This document shows, one piece after another, positions 26,551-35,438 of a stretch of DNA of 64,000 nucleotides (position 1 is its first letter; each line of letters begins with the position of its first letter). Under the pieces are notes generated by a model. It was not told the DNA's origin. It saw nothing but the letters and a program-made list of their open reading frames with translations, and did not search any database. The position numbers and the translations under genes are program-made. This stretch comes from Treponema maltophilum ATCC 51939 (GTDB taxonomy: Bacteria; Spirochaetota; Spirochaetia; Treponematales; Treponemataceae), in contig NZ_KE332518.1 in the NCBI RefSeq assembly GCF_000413055.1, positions 2,419,583-2,483,582 on the forward strand, written 5' to 3'.

Positions 26551-27048
26551 TTAAGAGGCGGAAAAAGCGGATTTTACGTCTTTTACCCATGCGTCGATTT
26601 TTTCCACAGACTTGGCGTCGCCCTTGTCCAAACAAAGCCCGAGCATTTTTTGTCCTTTTTGCATGCGCGAAAACGTAAAATTATAGCCGCTTGCGTTCAC
26701 GCTGCCTACAAAGCGGGCGCCGGAAAACCGGAGTTTGTCGAAAAAGTCCGCTGCGCCGGAACAAAAGCTGTCGGGGTGGCGTTCCTGACTGCCGACTCCG
26801 ACGACGGCAACGATTTTTTTTGAAAAATCGACGGTATGCAAAAGTTTTACCTTACTTCCCCAATCTTCCGCCAAAGAGCCGAAAAAGTAATTCGACGACA
26901 TCAAAATCACATTCCGATAGTCCGCAATCACGTCGACGTCCGTTTCTTTCATATTGTGCACGTCGGCGCCCAGTTTTTCCGCAATTTGCTTTGCAAAAGC
27001 TTCCGTCGTGCCGCTCTTGCTTGCGTAAAAAATACCCGTTTTATTCAT
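26551..27048 (-). CDS. Flavodoxin
   Basis: 165-aa cytosolic FMN electron carrier. The FMN phosphate loop YASKSGTTEAFA at residues 8-19 and the aromatic/Ser FMN contacts MSSNYFFG and GSQERHPDSFC fit a long-chain flavodoxin. Start at 27048 (MNKTGIFYASK) is set by homology. It could partner the flavo-iron-sulfur enzymes of this genome; no specific partner can be assigned. Confidence 0.9.
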   Translation of the reverse strand: MNKTGIFYASKSGTTEAFAKQIAEKLGADVHNMKETDVDVIADYRNVILMSSNYFFGSLAEDWGSKVKLLHTVDFSKKIVAVVGVGSQERHPDSFCSGAADFFDKLRFSGARFVGSVNASGYNFTFSRMQKGQKMLGLCLDKGDAKSVEKIDAWVKDVKSAFSAS

Positions 27049-27182
27049 AAGGTTACAACCCCATAATACAATAAAATTTACCATTTTACAAACGGCATGC
27101 ATATATACTACAACAGCTTTTGCATAAAAGCAATAAAGAATTATGTGCTTGATCGCGTTTCGCTAAAAATGCCGTAAAATTA

Positions 27183-27211
27183 TTGAATGAAAAACCGCAG
27201 TGCGGTACAAT
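27183..27211 (+). promoter_or_regulatory. Promoter with a palindromic operator in the spacer, upstream of the esterase gene
   Basis: TTGAAT (27183-27188), exactly 17 bp, TACAAT (27206-27211). The spacer contains the perfect inverted repeat ACCGCA-G-TGCGGT (27194-27206), positioned for a repressor to block RNA polymerase. Confidence 0.55.
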
Positions 27212-27260
27212 ATGTTAGACGACAATAATTAACGGCGAAGTCCGCCAAGGAGTTTTCGAT

Positions 27261-28196
27261 ATGGCAAGCATTCGATATACGCTTACGAAATTTTTATTTA
27301 AAAGCCTTGTGCGCCCGATGATGAAAAAGGCCGCCTCCGATCCTGAAAAATTTCTTAAAGAACAGTATAAGGCACAGCAAAAAAAGAAATTACCGCTTTC
27401 GGATCTTCACAAAAAATACGACTTCGATGAAAAAACGGCAGGCGAAATTCCGTATTATGCCGTACACAGCCGGCATAAAAAAAGCGGCGGTGCGGGTGCG
27501 CAAAAAAAGCTCGTGCTGTACTTTTTCGGCGGCGGCTTTGTGATGTCCGGCGATGCGGGCGATTTCGATTTTGCACAGGATATGGCCGATCAAACGGGAG
27601 CCGATGTGTGGATCGTGTGGTATAAACTTTTTCCTAAAACGACGGGAAAAGAACTTATCGAATCGATTATCGACGTTTATAAAGAAGCGCTCGGCTTATA
27701 CGATGCGAAAGACATCGCCTTTTTCGGTCTGTCGTCCGGCGGCTCTTTGTGCCTTGACATTTGTACATACATTACCGAACAAAAACTCGGCCTTCCGCTT
27801 CCGGGCAAACTCATTCCGTTTTCGGCTACGATCCAAATGCCCCCGACAACCGCACAGCTTGACAATATGAAGCGCATCGCAAAAAAAGATGCGATGTTTA
27901 CCGCAGAATACGTCGAAGCCGCATCAAAGATGATGTCGCTGTGCGGCGCGCTCGGTTTTTTGGGGAATTCCGTTTCATACAGCTGGAAAGGTTTTCCGCG
28001 CATCGCGGCCTTTTACGGAACGGACGAAATCTATTATGCCGAACTCGATGCCTTTAAGCAAAAATGTGAAGCGGACGGCGTTGCGCTTGAAATTCATATC
28101 GGAAAAGGCATGATGCACACGTGGGCTGCCGCCGGCTGGCTTCCGGAAGCGAAAGAAACGCGCAAAATTATTTACGCGTATATAAAAGAAAACTGA
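27261..28196 (+). CDS. Alpha/beta hydrolase, hormone-sensitive-lipase-like esterase
   Basis: 311 aa, predicted cytosolic. The oxyanion-hole segment YFFGGGF (a variant of HGGG, about 88-93) and the nucleophile elbow GLSSGG (Ser158) match the bacterial HSL/acetyl-esterase family; a late His in IGKGMMHTW (near 283-290) would complete the triad. The natural substrate is unknown, probably short-chain esters. AAGGAG precedes the ATG. Preceded by a well-formed promoter with an embedded palindrome, so probably regulated. Confidence 0.85.
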   Translation: MASIRYTLTKFLFKSLVRPMMKKAASDPEKFLKEQYKAQQKKKLPLSDLHKKYDFDEKTAGEIPYYAVHSRHKKSGGAGAQKKLVLYFFGGGFVMSGDAGDFDFAQDMADQTGADVWIVWYKLFPKTTGKELIESIIDVYKEALGLYDAKDIAFFGLSSGGSLCLDICTYITEQKLGLPLPGKLIPFSATIQMPPTTAQLDNMKRIAKKDAMFTAEYVEAASKMMSLCGALGFLGNSVSYSWKGFPRIAAFYGTDEIYYAELDAFKQKCEADGVALEIHIGKGMMHTWAAAGWLPEAKETRKIIYAYIKEN

Positions 28197-28215
28197 AATT
28201 TTTACCGCAGAAATT

Positions 28216-28815
28216 TTAAGGATATTCCACGCCATATTCGCGCGCAACTTTTTTGTACGCATACAACATATACGCGCCGTAAATCATCGTCGCTACTGCT
28301 CCTCCGATTCCCGCCACGGCATACACTTCAAGCCATGTCATTGTTGTCGTAAACGCTAAATACGAGGCCGCCAGCGAAAAGACAATCGGAACAGGCGCGA
28401 TAAGATAGTCGATTTTTCTGTTCATGATTTTTCCGAGCGGAATAAAGTGCAAGCCGATAATAAGGGTTACGGCGGGAAAAATCAATTTTACAAGATGAAC
28501 GGCCGAAAGTGTCACGGCAAAAACCGTAATCGCCGAATAGGTAATCGCGCTTACGATACTCATGTTTTTGAGAATCTTTTTTCCCGCATCGGACGGCACC
28601 GCTTTAAAACGCTTTGCGTGTTTGATATTTTTTATGCTTGCAAAAACGATGGTTCCGCCGTATGCGACGGTCAGCGCAAATAAAACCCTGCCGAGAGTGC
28701 CCCATGCGAAACAAAACCAAACGGAATAGAACAAAGTGAAAACCGCCATCATAATTCCGTAGGGCGCAATGTTTTGCGCAATCTCGCCGAATTCCTGCTT
28801 TGTGTCGTTATCCAT
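28216..28815 (-). CDS. Uncharacterised integral membrane protein
   Basis: 199 aa with about six hydrophobic helices and a Lys/Arg-rich loop after the second helix (IKNIKHAKRFK), suggesting that loop is cytoplasmic. I do not recognise a family. It lies between the convergent esterase and the co-directional SirTM gene, whose start is only 30 bp upstream of this stretch, and could be co-transcribed with it. Confidence 0.7.
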   Translation of the reverse strand: MDNDTKQEFGEIAQNIAPYGIMMAVFTLFYSVWFCFAWGTLGRVLFALTVAYGGTIVFASIKNIKHAKRFKAVPSDAGKKILKNMSIVSAITYSAITVFAVTLSAVHLVKLIFPAVTLIIGLHFIPLGKIMNRKIDYLIAPVPIVFSLAASYLAFTTTMTWLEVYAVAGIGGAVATMIYGAYMLYAYKKVAREYGVEYP

Positions 28816-28844
28816 ATTTCCCTCCGAACCTCACAGTATCACAA

Positions 28845-29702
28845 TCACCGCATCTTTTCCAGTGCGTTCAGCACGTTTGCAATATCTCCGTCTATGCATA
28901 TCGAGCGCTCGCGGATTTCGTCGGGACAGAGCGCTTCGCCGTAATTGATGCACGCGTAAAGCGAACGCGGGTTGTCGGCGCACATGCGCCAAAACGGATA
29001 TTTGATAATGCCGGGCGTATTCAAGCCGACGCCCAATTCCAAAAAGAGAATGTTTTCGTTTTTATGCGCCGCGATAAAGTTGCCGTAGCGTTCGGAAGCT
29101 CGATGCCAACCTTCGTCTTCCACGAATGTTGAATCGCTTCGAAGGTTCATCGACATCGGTTTTCCGCAGCGCGGACAGTACGGAATCAAATCGGACGGAA
29201 TGCGCATGTCTTTTTGCGTTTCGACCATTTTGCGGACGGCCTCTTCGTTGTCGTAGGTTTTGTCGTGGCAGGGAACGGAACACTGCCATAAGCCGTAATC
29301 GCCCTGTGTGTAAAAGAGCCGCGTTTTATCAAAGTCCGCTTTTTGAAAGCAGTGATCGACGTTCGTCGTCAGCACAAAATAATTCTTGCCGGCCGTCAGC
29401 TTATGCAGATTTTCGTAGACCGGTTTCGGCGCATCGGTATAGCGGTTTATCATAATGTAGCGGCTCCAATACGCCCAAAATTCTTCGAGCGTTTTAAACG
29501 GATAAAAACTGCCCGTATACATATCGGTAAAGCCGTACTTTGCGCGGAAATCCGAAAAATATTTTTCAAAGCGCTCGCCCGAATAAGTGAAGCCTGCGGA
29601 AGTTGAAAGTCCCGCGCCGGCTCCGATGAGCACCGTATCCGCTTTCGAAAGCGCGTTGTTCAGCCGCTCAAGAAGCGGCAAGAAATCGTTTGTAAATTCC
29701 AT
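28845..29702 (-). CDS. Class M sirtuin (SirTM-type ADP-ribosyltransferase)
   Basis: 285-aa sirtuin-fold protein. The NAD site is GAGAGLSTSAG (28-37) rather than the deacetylase GAGxSxxSGIPxFR; the catalytic histidine is replaced by Gln133 in YTQGDYG; Asn114 lies in TTNVD. A zinc ribbon is formed by Cys141, Cys145, Cys176 and Cys179. These traits define SirTM enzymes, known in Staphylococcus and Streptococcus as protein ADP-ribosyltransferases that modify a lipoylated GcvH-like protein. The usual partner, a zinc-type macrodomain hydrolase, is in this window at 52384-53169, not adjacent. No GcvH-L or lipoate ligase gene is seen. Confidence 0.88.
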   Translation of the reverse strand: MEFTNDFLPLLERLNNALSKADTVLIGAGAGLSTSAGFTYSGERFEKYFSDFRAKYGFTDMYTGSFYPFKTLEEFWAYWSRYIMINRYTDAPKPVYENLHKLTAGKNYFVLTTNVDHCFQKADFDKTRLFYTQGDYGLWQCSVPCHDKTYDNEEAVRKMVETQKDMRIPSDLIPYCPRCGKPMSMNLRSDSTFVEDEGWHRASERYGNFIAAHKNENILFLELGVGLNTPGIIKYPFWRMCADNPRSLYACINYGEALCPDEIRERSICIDGDIANVLNALEKMR

Positions 29703-29772
29703 AATCTTTTCCTGAATCTTTTCTATAAAAATTTAACGAGCCGGTATGCTGTTTTTTCACCTTTTCTTTTTT

Positions 29773-30273
29773 TCATTTTGCCGTACCTATGTCTTTATAC
29801 ATATATACTATTCCGATGTTCCTGCCGAATTTCCGCCAACAGTTCTTCAATCTTCCGTATTCAATAAACCCCTGCTTCTTATGAAATGCAATACTTTTTT
29901 CATTTTCATCGGATATATCAACGACAAGCTTTTTCATTCCGTGCAGTTTTGCGTCATTTTCCAGCAATGATACGATTTCCCGTCCCACGCCTTTTCCGGT
30001 CATTTCCGGTTTAATAAAATACATGCAATCGCCAAGTTCGTTAAATGTTCGGATGTTTTTATATTTTTCCAGCATGCAAAATCCGATAACATCGTTTGAA
30101 TTATTCATTACCGCGTATGCACTTACAGTATTTTCATCAACGAGGGCATTAAAAAAATCGTAGTCAACCTTTTCGGATCGATATGCGGCAGTCGTATGTT
30201 CGATATAATAATTGAAAATATCGATCGTTTCTTTTTTATATTTTGCAGTCAGCCTGTTAAAATAAATATTCAT
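29773..30273 (-). CDS. GNAT-family N-acetyltransferase
   Basis: 166-aa acetyltransferase of the phosphinothricin-acetyltransferase-like branch: FNYYIEHTTAAYRSE near the N-terminus, then the acetyl-CoA loop MTGKGVGREIVSLLE and the C-terminal SIAFHKKQGFIEYGRLK. The substrate is unknown. Start at 30273 (MNIYFNRLT) from homology. Lower GC than the left core; it begins the accessory region and is divergent from the TetR gene. Confidence 0.85.
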   Translation of the reverse strand: MNIYFNRLTAKYKKETIDIFNYYIEHTTAAYRSEKVDYDFFNALVDENTVSAYAVMNNSNDVIGFCMLEKYKNIRTFNELGDCMYFIKPEMTGKGVGREIVSLLENDAKLHGMKKLVVDISDENEKSIAFHKKQGFIEYGRLKNCWRKFGRNIGIVYMYKDIGTAK

Positions 30274-30352
30274 CAGAACCACTCCGTACTTCTTATACAA
30301 AAATAGCACAAAAATCTAGTGTTTTCTATACTCATATCAGACTTCGACCGTC

Positions 30353-30398
30353 TTGACAGCCAAACGTTTTGGTTGTATGTTTATATGTGTTAGCTAAC
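30353..30398 (+). promoter_or_regulatory. TetR-gene promoter with palindromic operator at the transcription start
   Basis: TTGACA (30353-30358), 17-bp spacer, TATGTT (30376-30381). The perfect palindrome GTTAGCTAAC (30389-30398) falls on the expected start site. The same 10-mer recurs before the ABC-transporter genes, which supports it as the TetR operator. Confidence 0.7.
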
Positions 30399-30421
30399 GG
30401 TGTATACAAAAAAAGGAATCT

Positions 30422-31030
30422 ATGCCGAGGGACAAAACCGCCAATCATATAAAAATTATAGCCGCAGCAAAAGCCGAATTTATGGAGAAGGGCTTTGATA
30501 AGTCCTCCATGCGAAGTATCAGCAAACGCTGCGGTATGACGGCTGCGGGAATATATCGGCATTGTGTGGATAAAGCAGATCTCTTTGATCAAATTGTTGC
30601 TCCTGCGGTGGATCGCATAAACGCTTGGCTGGATGCACATATTGCGCGCTATGTGGATACGATGAATCAGAAGGAACACATTCAGTGGCGCGATTCCGAA
30701 ATAGACATGATGCGTGAGATTATCTATCCGAACATAGAAGAATATCATCTATTGCTGGCAAAATCGCAGGGAAGCAAATACGAGCATTTCCTCCACGATC
30801 TTACAGAGGGGCAGCAAGCGCAGCTTTTAAAATATCTGCCGATGTTGAAAGCGCAAGGATACGCCGTGAAAGACATAGATTCAAAGGAACTGCATCTTCT
30901 GCTTTCGGCATATACGACCGCTCTTTTTGAACCGGTTATACATAATTACAGTTTGGAAGAAGCATTACATTGTCTGAAAGCGGTAGAGGCATTCTTTGTT
31001 CCGGGCTGGAAGCAGTTGTTCGGGTTTTAA
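30422..31030 (+). CDS. TetR-family transcriptional regulator
   Basis: 202 aa. N-terminal TetR DNA-binding domain: AAKAEFMEKGFDKSSMRSIS then CGMTAAGIYRHCVDKADLFDQI, the helix-turn-helix with the usual Y-x-H/F-F-x-x-K-like end. The C-terminal about 150 residues form the effector domain (ligand unknown). It precedes two ABC half-transporters on the same strand, and shared palindromes in both upstream regions suggest it represses itself and them. Its closest relatives are likely in Firmicutes (inference from gene order). Confidence 0.9.
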   Translation: MPRDKTANHIKIIAAAKAEFMEKGFDKSSMRSISKRCGMTAAGIYRHCVDKADLFDQIVAPAVDRINAWLDAHIARYVDTMNQKEHIQWRDSEIDMMREIIYPNIEEYHLLLAKSQGSKYEHFLHDLTEGQQAQLLKYLPMLKAQGYAVKDIDSKELHLLLSAYTTALFEPVIHNYSLEEALHCLKAVEAFFVPGWKQLFGF

Positions 31031-31110
31031 TACCTTGCATAATTGAATTAGGATAAAGTCTTACCGCCTGTCTTTGTTTATAAGAAGAGGCGATGAGGTT
31101 AAGTTAATGT

Positions 31111-31144
31111 TAGTTAATATTAACTATTGTTTGTTAGCTAACAA
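31111..31144 (+). promoter_or_regulatory. Double palindromic operator upstream of the ABC half-transporter pair
   Basis: Two perfect palindromes lie side by side: TAGTTAATATTAACTA (31111-31126) and TTGTTAGCTAACAA (31131-31144). The second contains the GTTAGCTAAC found at the TetR promoter. The ribosome site AAAGGAAG and ATG at 31159 follow immediately. Confidence 0.65.
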
Positions 31145-31158
31145 AAGGAAGTTTGCTT

Positions 31159-32904
31159 ATGAAGGAAAAAGAAAAAAGTCCTTCGCCTATAGCGTGGGCG
31201 TTGGGACAAACAGGGGAACACAAAGATCAATATGTTCTGAGTGTTATCCTCGCAGTTATCGGCGTGGCCTTTTCCATCGCACCGTATTTTGTTGTTGTCG
31301 GCATCGTACATGGTTTGATGGGCGGAAACAAAGACCTGTCATATTATATGATACGTTGTCTGATTATTGCAGCGTTTTGGTTTTGCCGTGTACTGTTTCA
31401 TGCGCTCAGTACATCGACAAGTCATAGAGCAACGTTTGCCGTGCTCGGGGAAATCCGAAAACGCTGCACGGAAAAACTGACAAGAATGCCGCTGGGTGCG
31501 GTGTTGGAGCAAAGTTCCGGGGCGCTCAAAAATACGCTCATCGAACGTATTGACAGCATTGAAACAACACTGGCGCATATCGTTCCGGAGTTCACCGCAA
31601 ATTTACTGATCCCCATTATTATTTTGATCTATATTTTTACTATTGATTGGCGTATGGGGCTGGCTTCTCTTGCAACGATACCGGTTGGCTTTTTCTGTTA
31701 CGGTCTTATGATGAAGGGCAGTCCTCAATTTTATCAACGCACGGTTACAGCCACAAAAGCGCTCAATGATACGGCGGTTGAATATATCGGCGGTATTCAA
31801 GTCATCAAGGTTTTCGGAAATACAAAAAGTTCCTACGACCGCTTCGTGCATGACGCGTATGAAGCCGCTCACAGCTATATCGATTGGATGCGCTCCTGTA
31901 TTCTCACCTTTACATTCGCCACGGTAATCATGCCCGCCACAATGGTTTCCGTGCTCCCTATCGGCGGTCTTTTGGTGAAAAGCGGATCTCTTCCGCCGCA
32001 GAATCTGGTAACAATTATTATTCTCTCTGTCGGCATCATCACGCCGCTTATAACCTTGATGAGTTATTCGGACGACTTTCGAACGATGGGAACCATCTTC
32101 GGTGAAGTTCAAAGTATTTTGTACGCGCCGGAAATGGAGCGCCCTGTAGACGGAGCTATTCCAAAGGAAAACACGTTGAAGCTGCAGGATGTTCATTTTT
32201 CGTATAAGGAAAAGGAAGTGCTTCATGGCATTTCAATGGAAATCCCGGAGGGCAGCTTTATTGCGCTGGTCGGTCCTTCCGGCAGCGGAAAGAGTACCAT
32301 TGCGCGCCTCATCGCTTCGCTTTGGGATGTGAGCAGCGGCTCAATTTTGCTGGGGGATACGGACATTCGCGAAATTCCGCAAGAGGCCTATTCGGATAAG
32401 ATCGCCTTTGTCTCGCAGGACAATTATCTATTCAACATGACGGTCAGGGAAAATATCCGCATCGGGCGGGCGGATGCAACGGATGCGGAAGTTGAGGAAG
32501 CGGCAAAACACAGCGGTTGTCATGAATTTATTTTGGAGCTGGAGAATGGTTACGATACCGTGGTAGGCACTTCCGGCGGGCATCTTTCCGGCGGCGAGCG
32601 GCAGCGTATTTCCATTGCCAGAGCAATGCTGAAAGCGGCACCTATTATCATTTTGGATGAGGCAACCGCATACACCGACCCGGAGAACGAGGCGGTTATT
32701 CAGCGCTCTATCTCTAAGCTGACGGAGGGTAAGACGCTCATCGTGATTGCGCACCGGCTTTCTACGATTACCGCTGCCGATTGTATTTATGTCATTAAAG
32801 ACGGCACCGTTGCAGACAGCGGAACCCATGATGAGCTTTTGTCTCATCACGGCTTATATGAAACGATGTGGAATGCACATATGGAGGTGAAAGATCATGC
32901 TTAA
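31159..32904 (+). CDS. ABC half-transporter 1 (ATP-binding/permease exporter)
   Basis: 581-aa exporter-type half-transporter: N-terminal six-helix membrane domain (about 25-310), then an ATPase with Walker A GPSGSGKST, signature LSGGERQRISIARAM, Walker B IIILDEATAYTD and the switch His in AHRLS. The Walker B glutamate is present. It overlaps the second half-transporter by 8 bp, so the two probably form a heterodimer. The pair with a TetR regulator resembles multidrug or siderophore/heme ABC pairs (IrtAB/YbtPQ-like); direction and cargo cannot be assigned. The ATG at 31159 is chosen over an in-frame TTG at 31153. Confidence 0.9.
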   Translation: MKEKEKSPSPIAWALGQTGEHKDQYVLSVILAVIGVAFSIAPYFVVVGIVHGLMGGNKDLSYYMIRCLIIAAFWFCRVLFHALSTSTSHRATFAVLGEIRKRCTEKLTRMPLGAVLEQSSGALKNTLIERIDSIETTLAHIVPEFTANLLIPIIILIYIFTIDWRMGLASLATIPVGFFCYGLMMKGSPQFYQRTVTATKALNDTAVEYIGGIQVIKVFGNTKSSYDRFVHDAYEAAHSYIDWMRSCILTFTFATVIMPATMVSVLPIGGLLVKSGSLPPQNLVTIIILSVGIITPLITLMSYSDDFRTMGTIFGEVQSILYAPEMERPVDGAIPKENTLKLQDVHFSYKEKEVLHGISMEIPEGSFIALVGPSGSGKSTIARLIASLWDVSSGSILLGDTDIREIPQEAYSDKIAFVSQDNYLFNMTVRENIRIGRADATDAEVEEAAKHSGCHEFILELENGYDTVVGTSGGHLSGGERQRISIARAMLKAAPIIILDEATAYTDPENEAVIQRSISKLTEGKTLIVIAHRLSTITAADCIYVIKDGTVADSGTHDELLSHHGLYETMWNAHMEVKDHA

Positions 32905-34636
32905 AGTTATTAGAAAGTTTTTTGCGTTCTGCGGTGAAGAAAACCGCCGGAAATTCATCACTTCCATTCGGCTCAATGTTATTCAGGCTCTGTTTGAGGC
33001 GCTAAAGATTCCGGCGATTGCGGTGATGATTCGGGCGCTGATGAACGGAACGGTAGACACAAAAGATATCCTGCTCTCGTTAGGGATTATGCTGATCAGC
33101 ATTGCCGGATCGGGATTACTAAAATCAAAGGCTGTTATGTTACAGACCGAAGGGGGCTATGACACTTGTGCGAAAAAACGGGTGGAGATTGCGGAGCACA
33201 TGCGGTATCTTCCTATGGGATACTTTAACGCCAACAGCCTCGGGCAGATTACATCTATTACAACTAACATAATGGAAAGTCTTGAAAATATTGCGACTCG
33301 TGTGGTAATGCTTGTCTGCGACGGCTTGCTTACAACCTCGCTTATTGTCATCATGCTGTTTTTCTTCGACTGGAGAATCGCCTGTGTGCTGCTCTGCGGT
33401 TTTTCGCTGTTTCTTTTTGCAAACAGCCGTCTCCGAATTGCTTCCGAAAAGGTGTCGGGAAAAAAGATACGCGCAGATGAAAGGCTGGTAGAAAAGGTTC
33501 TGGAATACTTGCAGGGTATGACCGAGGTTAAGGCTTACCGGTTGACGGGAGTTAAGAGCAAGGAATTAAATGAGGCAATCTCGGAAAACAGTAAGATCAA
33601 TACCGACATGGAAACGACACTGGTGCCCCGCATAGCATTGCAGAGTTTTATTGCCAAGCTTACCGGTGTGGCAATGGTAGCTTTTTCATGCGCATTTTAT
33701 TGTGCCGGAAGCATGGACGCGCTGAATGCTGTTGTCATGGTAATCTCCGCATTTATCATCTATACCAGTCTGGAAACGGCAGGACAATATTCGTCACTGC
33801 TGCGCGTGGTTGATATGAGTGTTGACCGGGCGCAGGAAATTCTGAACACGCCGCAGATGGATATATCCGGAGAAAATATTACACCGGCAGTGCGTGATAT
33901 TACTGCGCAGGATATCGCGTTTTCTTATGAGAAGCGAAAGATCATTGACGGCATTTCATTGAAGATTCCGGAAAAGACCACGACGGCGATTGTCGGCCCT
34001 TCCGGCGGAGGCAAAACCACCTTGGTAAATCTGCTTGCACGGTTCTGGGATGTAGACGGAGGAACCGTTATGCTGGGCGGCCGGAATGTGAAGGATTACG
34101 ATATGGATTCCTTGATGGCGAATTTCAGCTTTGTGTTCCAATCGGTTTATTTATTCCACGACACCATCGCCAACAATATCCGCTTTGGTCAGCCCGGCGC
34201 TCCGATGGAGGATGTGATTGCTGCGGCGAAAAAAGCCTGCTGCCATGACTTTATCTCAAGCCTTCCCCACGGATACGACACAGTAGTCGGTGAAGGCGGC
34301 GCAAGTCTTTCCGGCGGAGAAAAGCAGCGCATCTCCATTGCCCGCGCCATGATGAAAAATGCACCGGTCATCTTTTTGGATGAGGCAACCGCCAACGTCG
34401 ATCCCGAAAACGAAAACGAGCTGATGCACGCTATCCAAGCGCTCACCGCCGAAAAGACCGTCATCATGATTGCCCATCGGCTGAAAACCGTAGAGAGAGC
34501 CGATCAGATTATCGTCGTAGACCGCGGCAAGATTGTGCAGCAGGGCACCCATACCCAACTGATGGATCAGAACGGCATATACCGCAACTTTATCGGCGAG
34601 AGGCGCGAAGCTGCAAGCTGGAAGGTAAAAAAATAA
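32897..34636 (+). CDS. ABC half-transporter 2 (ATP-binding/permease exporter)
   Basis: 579-aa partner with the same layout: membrane domain (about 15-300), Walker A GPSGGGKTT, signature LSGGEKQRISIARAM, Walker B PVIFLDEATANVD and AHRL switch. Both ATPases appear catalytically complete, so neither site is obviously degenerate. Its start overlaps the end of half-transporter 1. No clear T-rich terminator follows. Confidence 0.9.
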   Translation: MLKVIRKFFAFCGEENRRKFITSIRLNVIQALFEALKIPAIAVMIRALMNGTVDTKDILLSLGIMLISIAGSGLLKSKAVMLQTEGGYDTCAKKRVEIAEHMRYLPMGYFNANSLGQITSITTNIMESLENIATRVVMLVCDGLLTTSLIVIMLFFFDWRIACVLLCGFSLFLFANSRLRIASEKVSGKKIRADERLVEKVLEYLQGMTEVKAYRLTGVKSKELNEAISENSKINTDMETTLVPRIALQSFIAKLTGVAMVAFSCAFYCAGSMDALNAVVMVISAFIIYTSLETAGQYSSLLRVVDMSVDRAQEILNTPQMDISGENITPAVRDITAQDIAFSYEKRKIIDGISLKIPEKTTTAIVGPSGGGKTTLVNLLARFWDVDGGTVMLGGRNVKDYDMDSLMANFSFVFQSVYLFHDTIANNIRFGQPGAPMEDVIAAAKKACCHDFISSLPHGYDTVVGEGGASLSGGEKQRISIARAMMKNAPVIFLDEATANVDPENENELMHAIQALTAEKTVIMIAHRLKTVERADQIIVVDRGKIVQQGTHTQLMDQNGIYRNFIGERREAASWKVKK

Positions 34637-34805
34637 TTGTATGGAGATTCCCCTCACTGCGTTCGGGTGGGGGAAAAATCTGACAGTGGAAAAAAGCCTT
34701 AAAAATAGTATAATATTACAAACATCGAGTAAAACAAATTAGAATTTTACAATGTATTTTTGTATTTCATAGTAATGAAAAAACTGCAATATAAGAGAGG
34801 TAAAA

Positions 34806-35438
34806 ATGAAGATAGGAATCATTCAAGGAACAACACAAGTTGATAAGAATGAAATATTATATAGAATAACAAATAAAGTAGTGTCATCAAAGAATTATGA
34901 AGTTATAAATTTTGGGGTTTATCCGAGAGAAATAAATTCATATTCGTATACAGAAATTGCGGTCTTAACTGCCTTACTCATCAATAGTAAGGTGGTCGAT
35001 TTTGTGATAACTGGATGTTCTTCAGGGCAAGGAATGAATTTGGCATGCAATACATTGCCAGGGTTATTGTCAGGGTTTATTCAGAATCCACAAGACGCCT
35101 ACCTATTTGGAAGAATTAACGATGGTAATGTAGCAAGTTTATCTTTGGGATTGGGTTTTGGTTGGTTAGGGGAACTCAATCTTGAATATACTTTAGAAAA
35201 ATTGTTTGATGGAGACTTTGGAATCGGATTTCCTCCAGAGATTGCAGAACGAAAGATTAAAGAAACCAGTCGTGTTAAAAAATTTAATGAAATAAGTAAG
35301 GTATCTTTGATTGAGTTTATGGAGCAGTTGGAACAAGAGTTTATGGCTAAAATATTGTCTAAAAAAGATGTTATTGATTATATACTTAATCATTCAAGAG
35401 AGGAAAAACTAATAAAATACATTTCAAGTAAGATTTGA
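34806..35438 (+). CDS. RpiB/LacA/LacB-family sugar-phosphate isomerase, AT-rich
   Basis: 210 aa. The family's active-site strand appears as ITGCSSGQGMNLACN, aligning its Cys with the catalytic Cys of RpiB. It is about 60 residues longer than the RpiB at 61106-61558, with an extra C-terminal helical region, and clearly different in sequence. Strongly AT-rich compared with the flanking core, which suggests acquisition, perhaps from a Firmicute. Substrate unknown: a pentose or hexose phosphate. AGAGG precedes the ATG. Confidence 0.75.
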   Translation: MKIGIIQGTTQVDKNEILYRITNKVVSSKNYEVINFGVYPREINSYSYTEIAVLTALLINSKVVDFVITGCSSGQGMNLACNTLPGLLSGFIQNPQDAYLFGRINDGNVASLSLGLGFGWLGELNLEYTLEKLFDGDFGIGFPPEIAERKIKETSRVKKFNEISKVSLIEFMEQLEQEFMAKILSKKDVIDYILNHSREEKLIKYISSKI

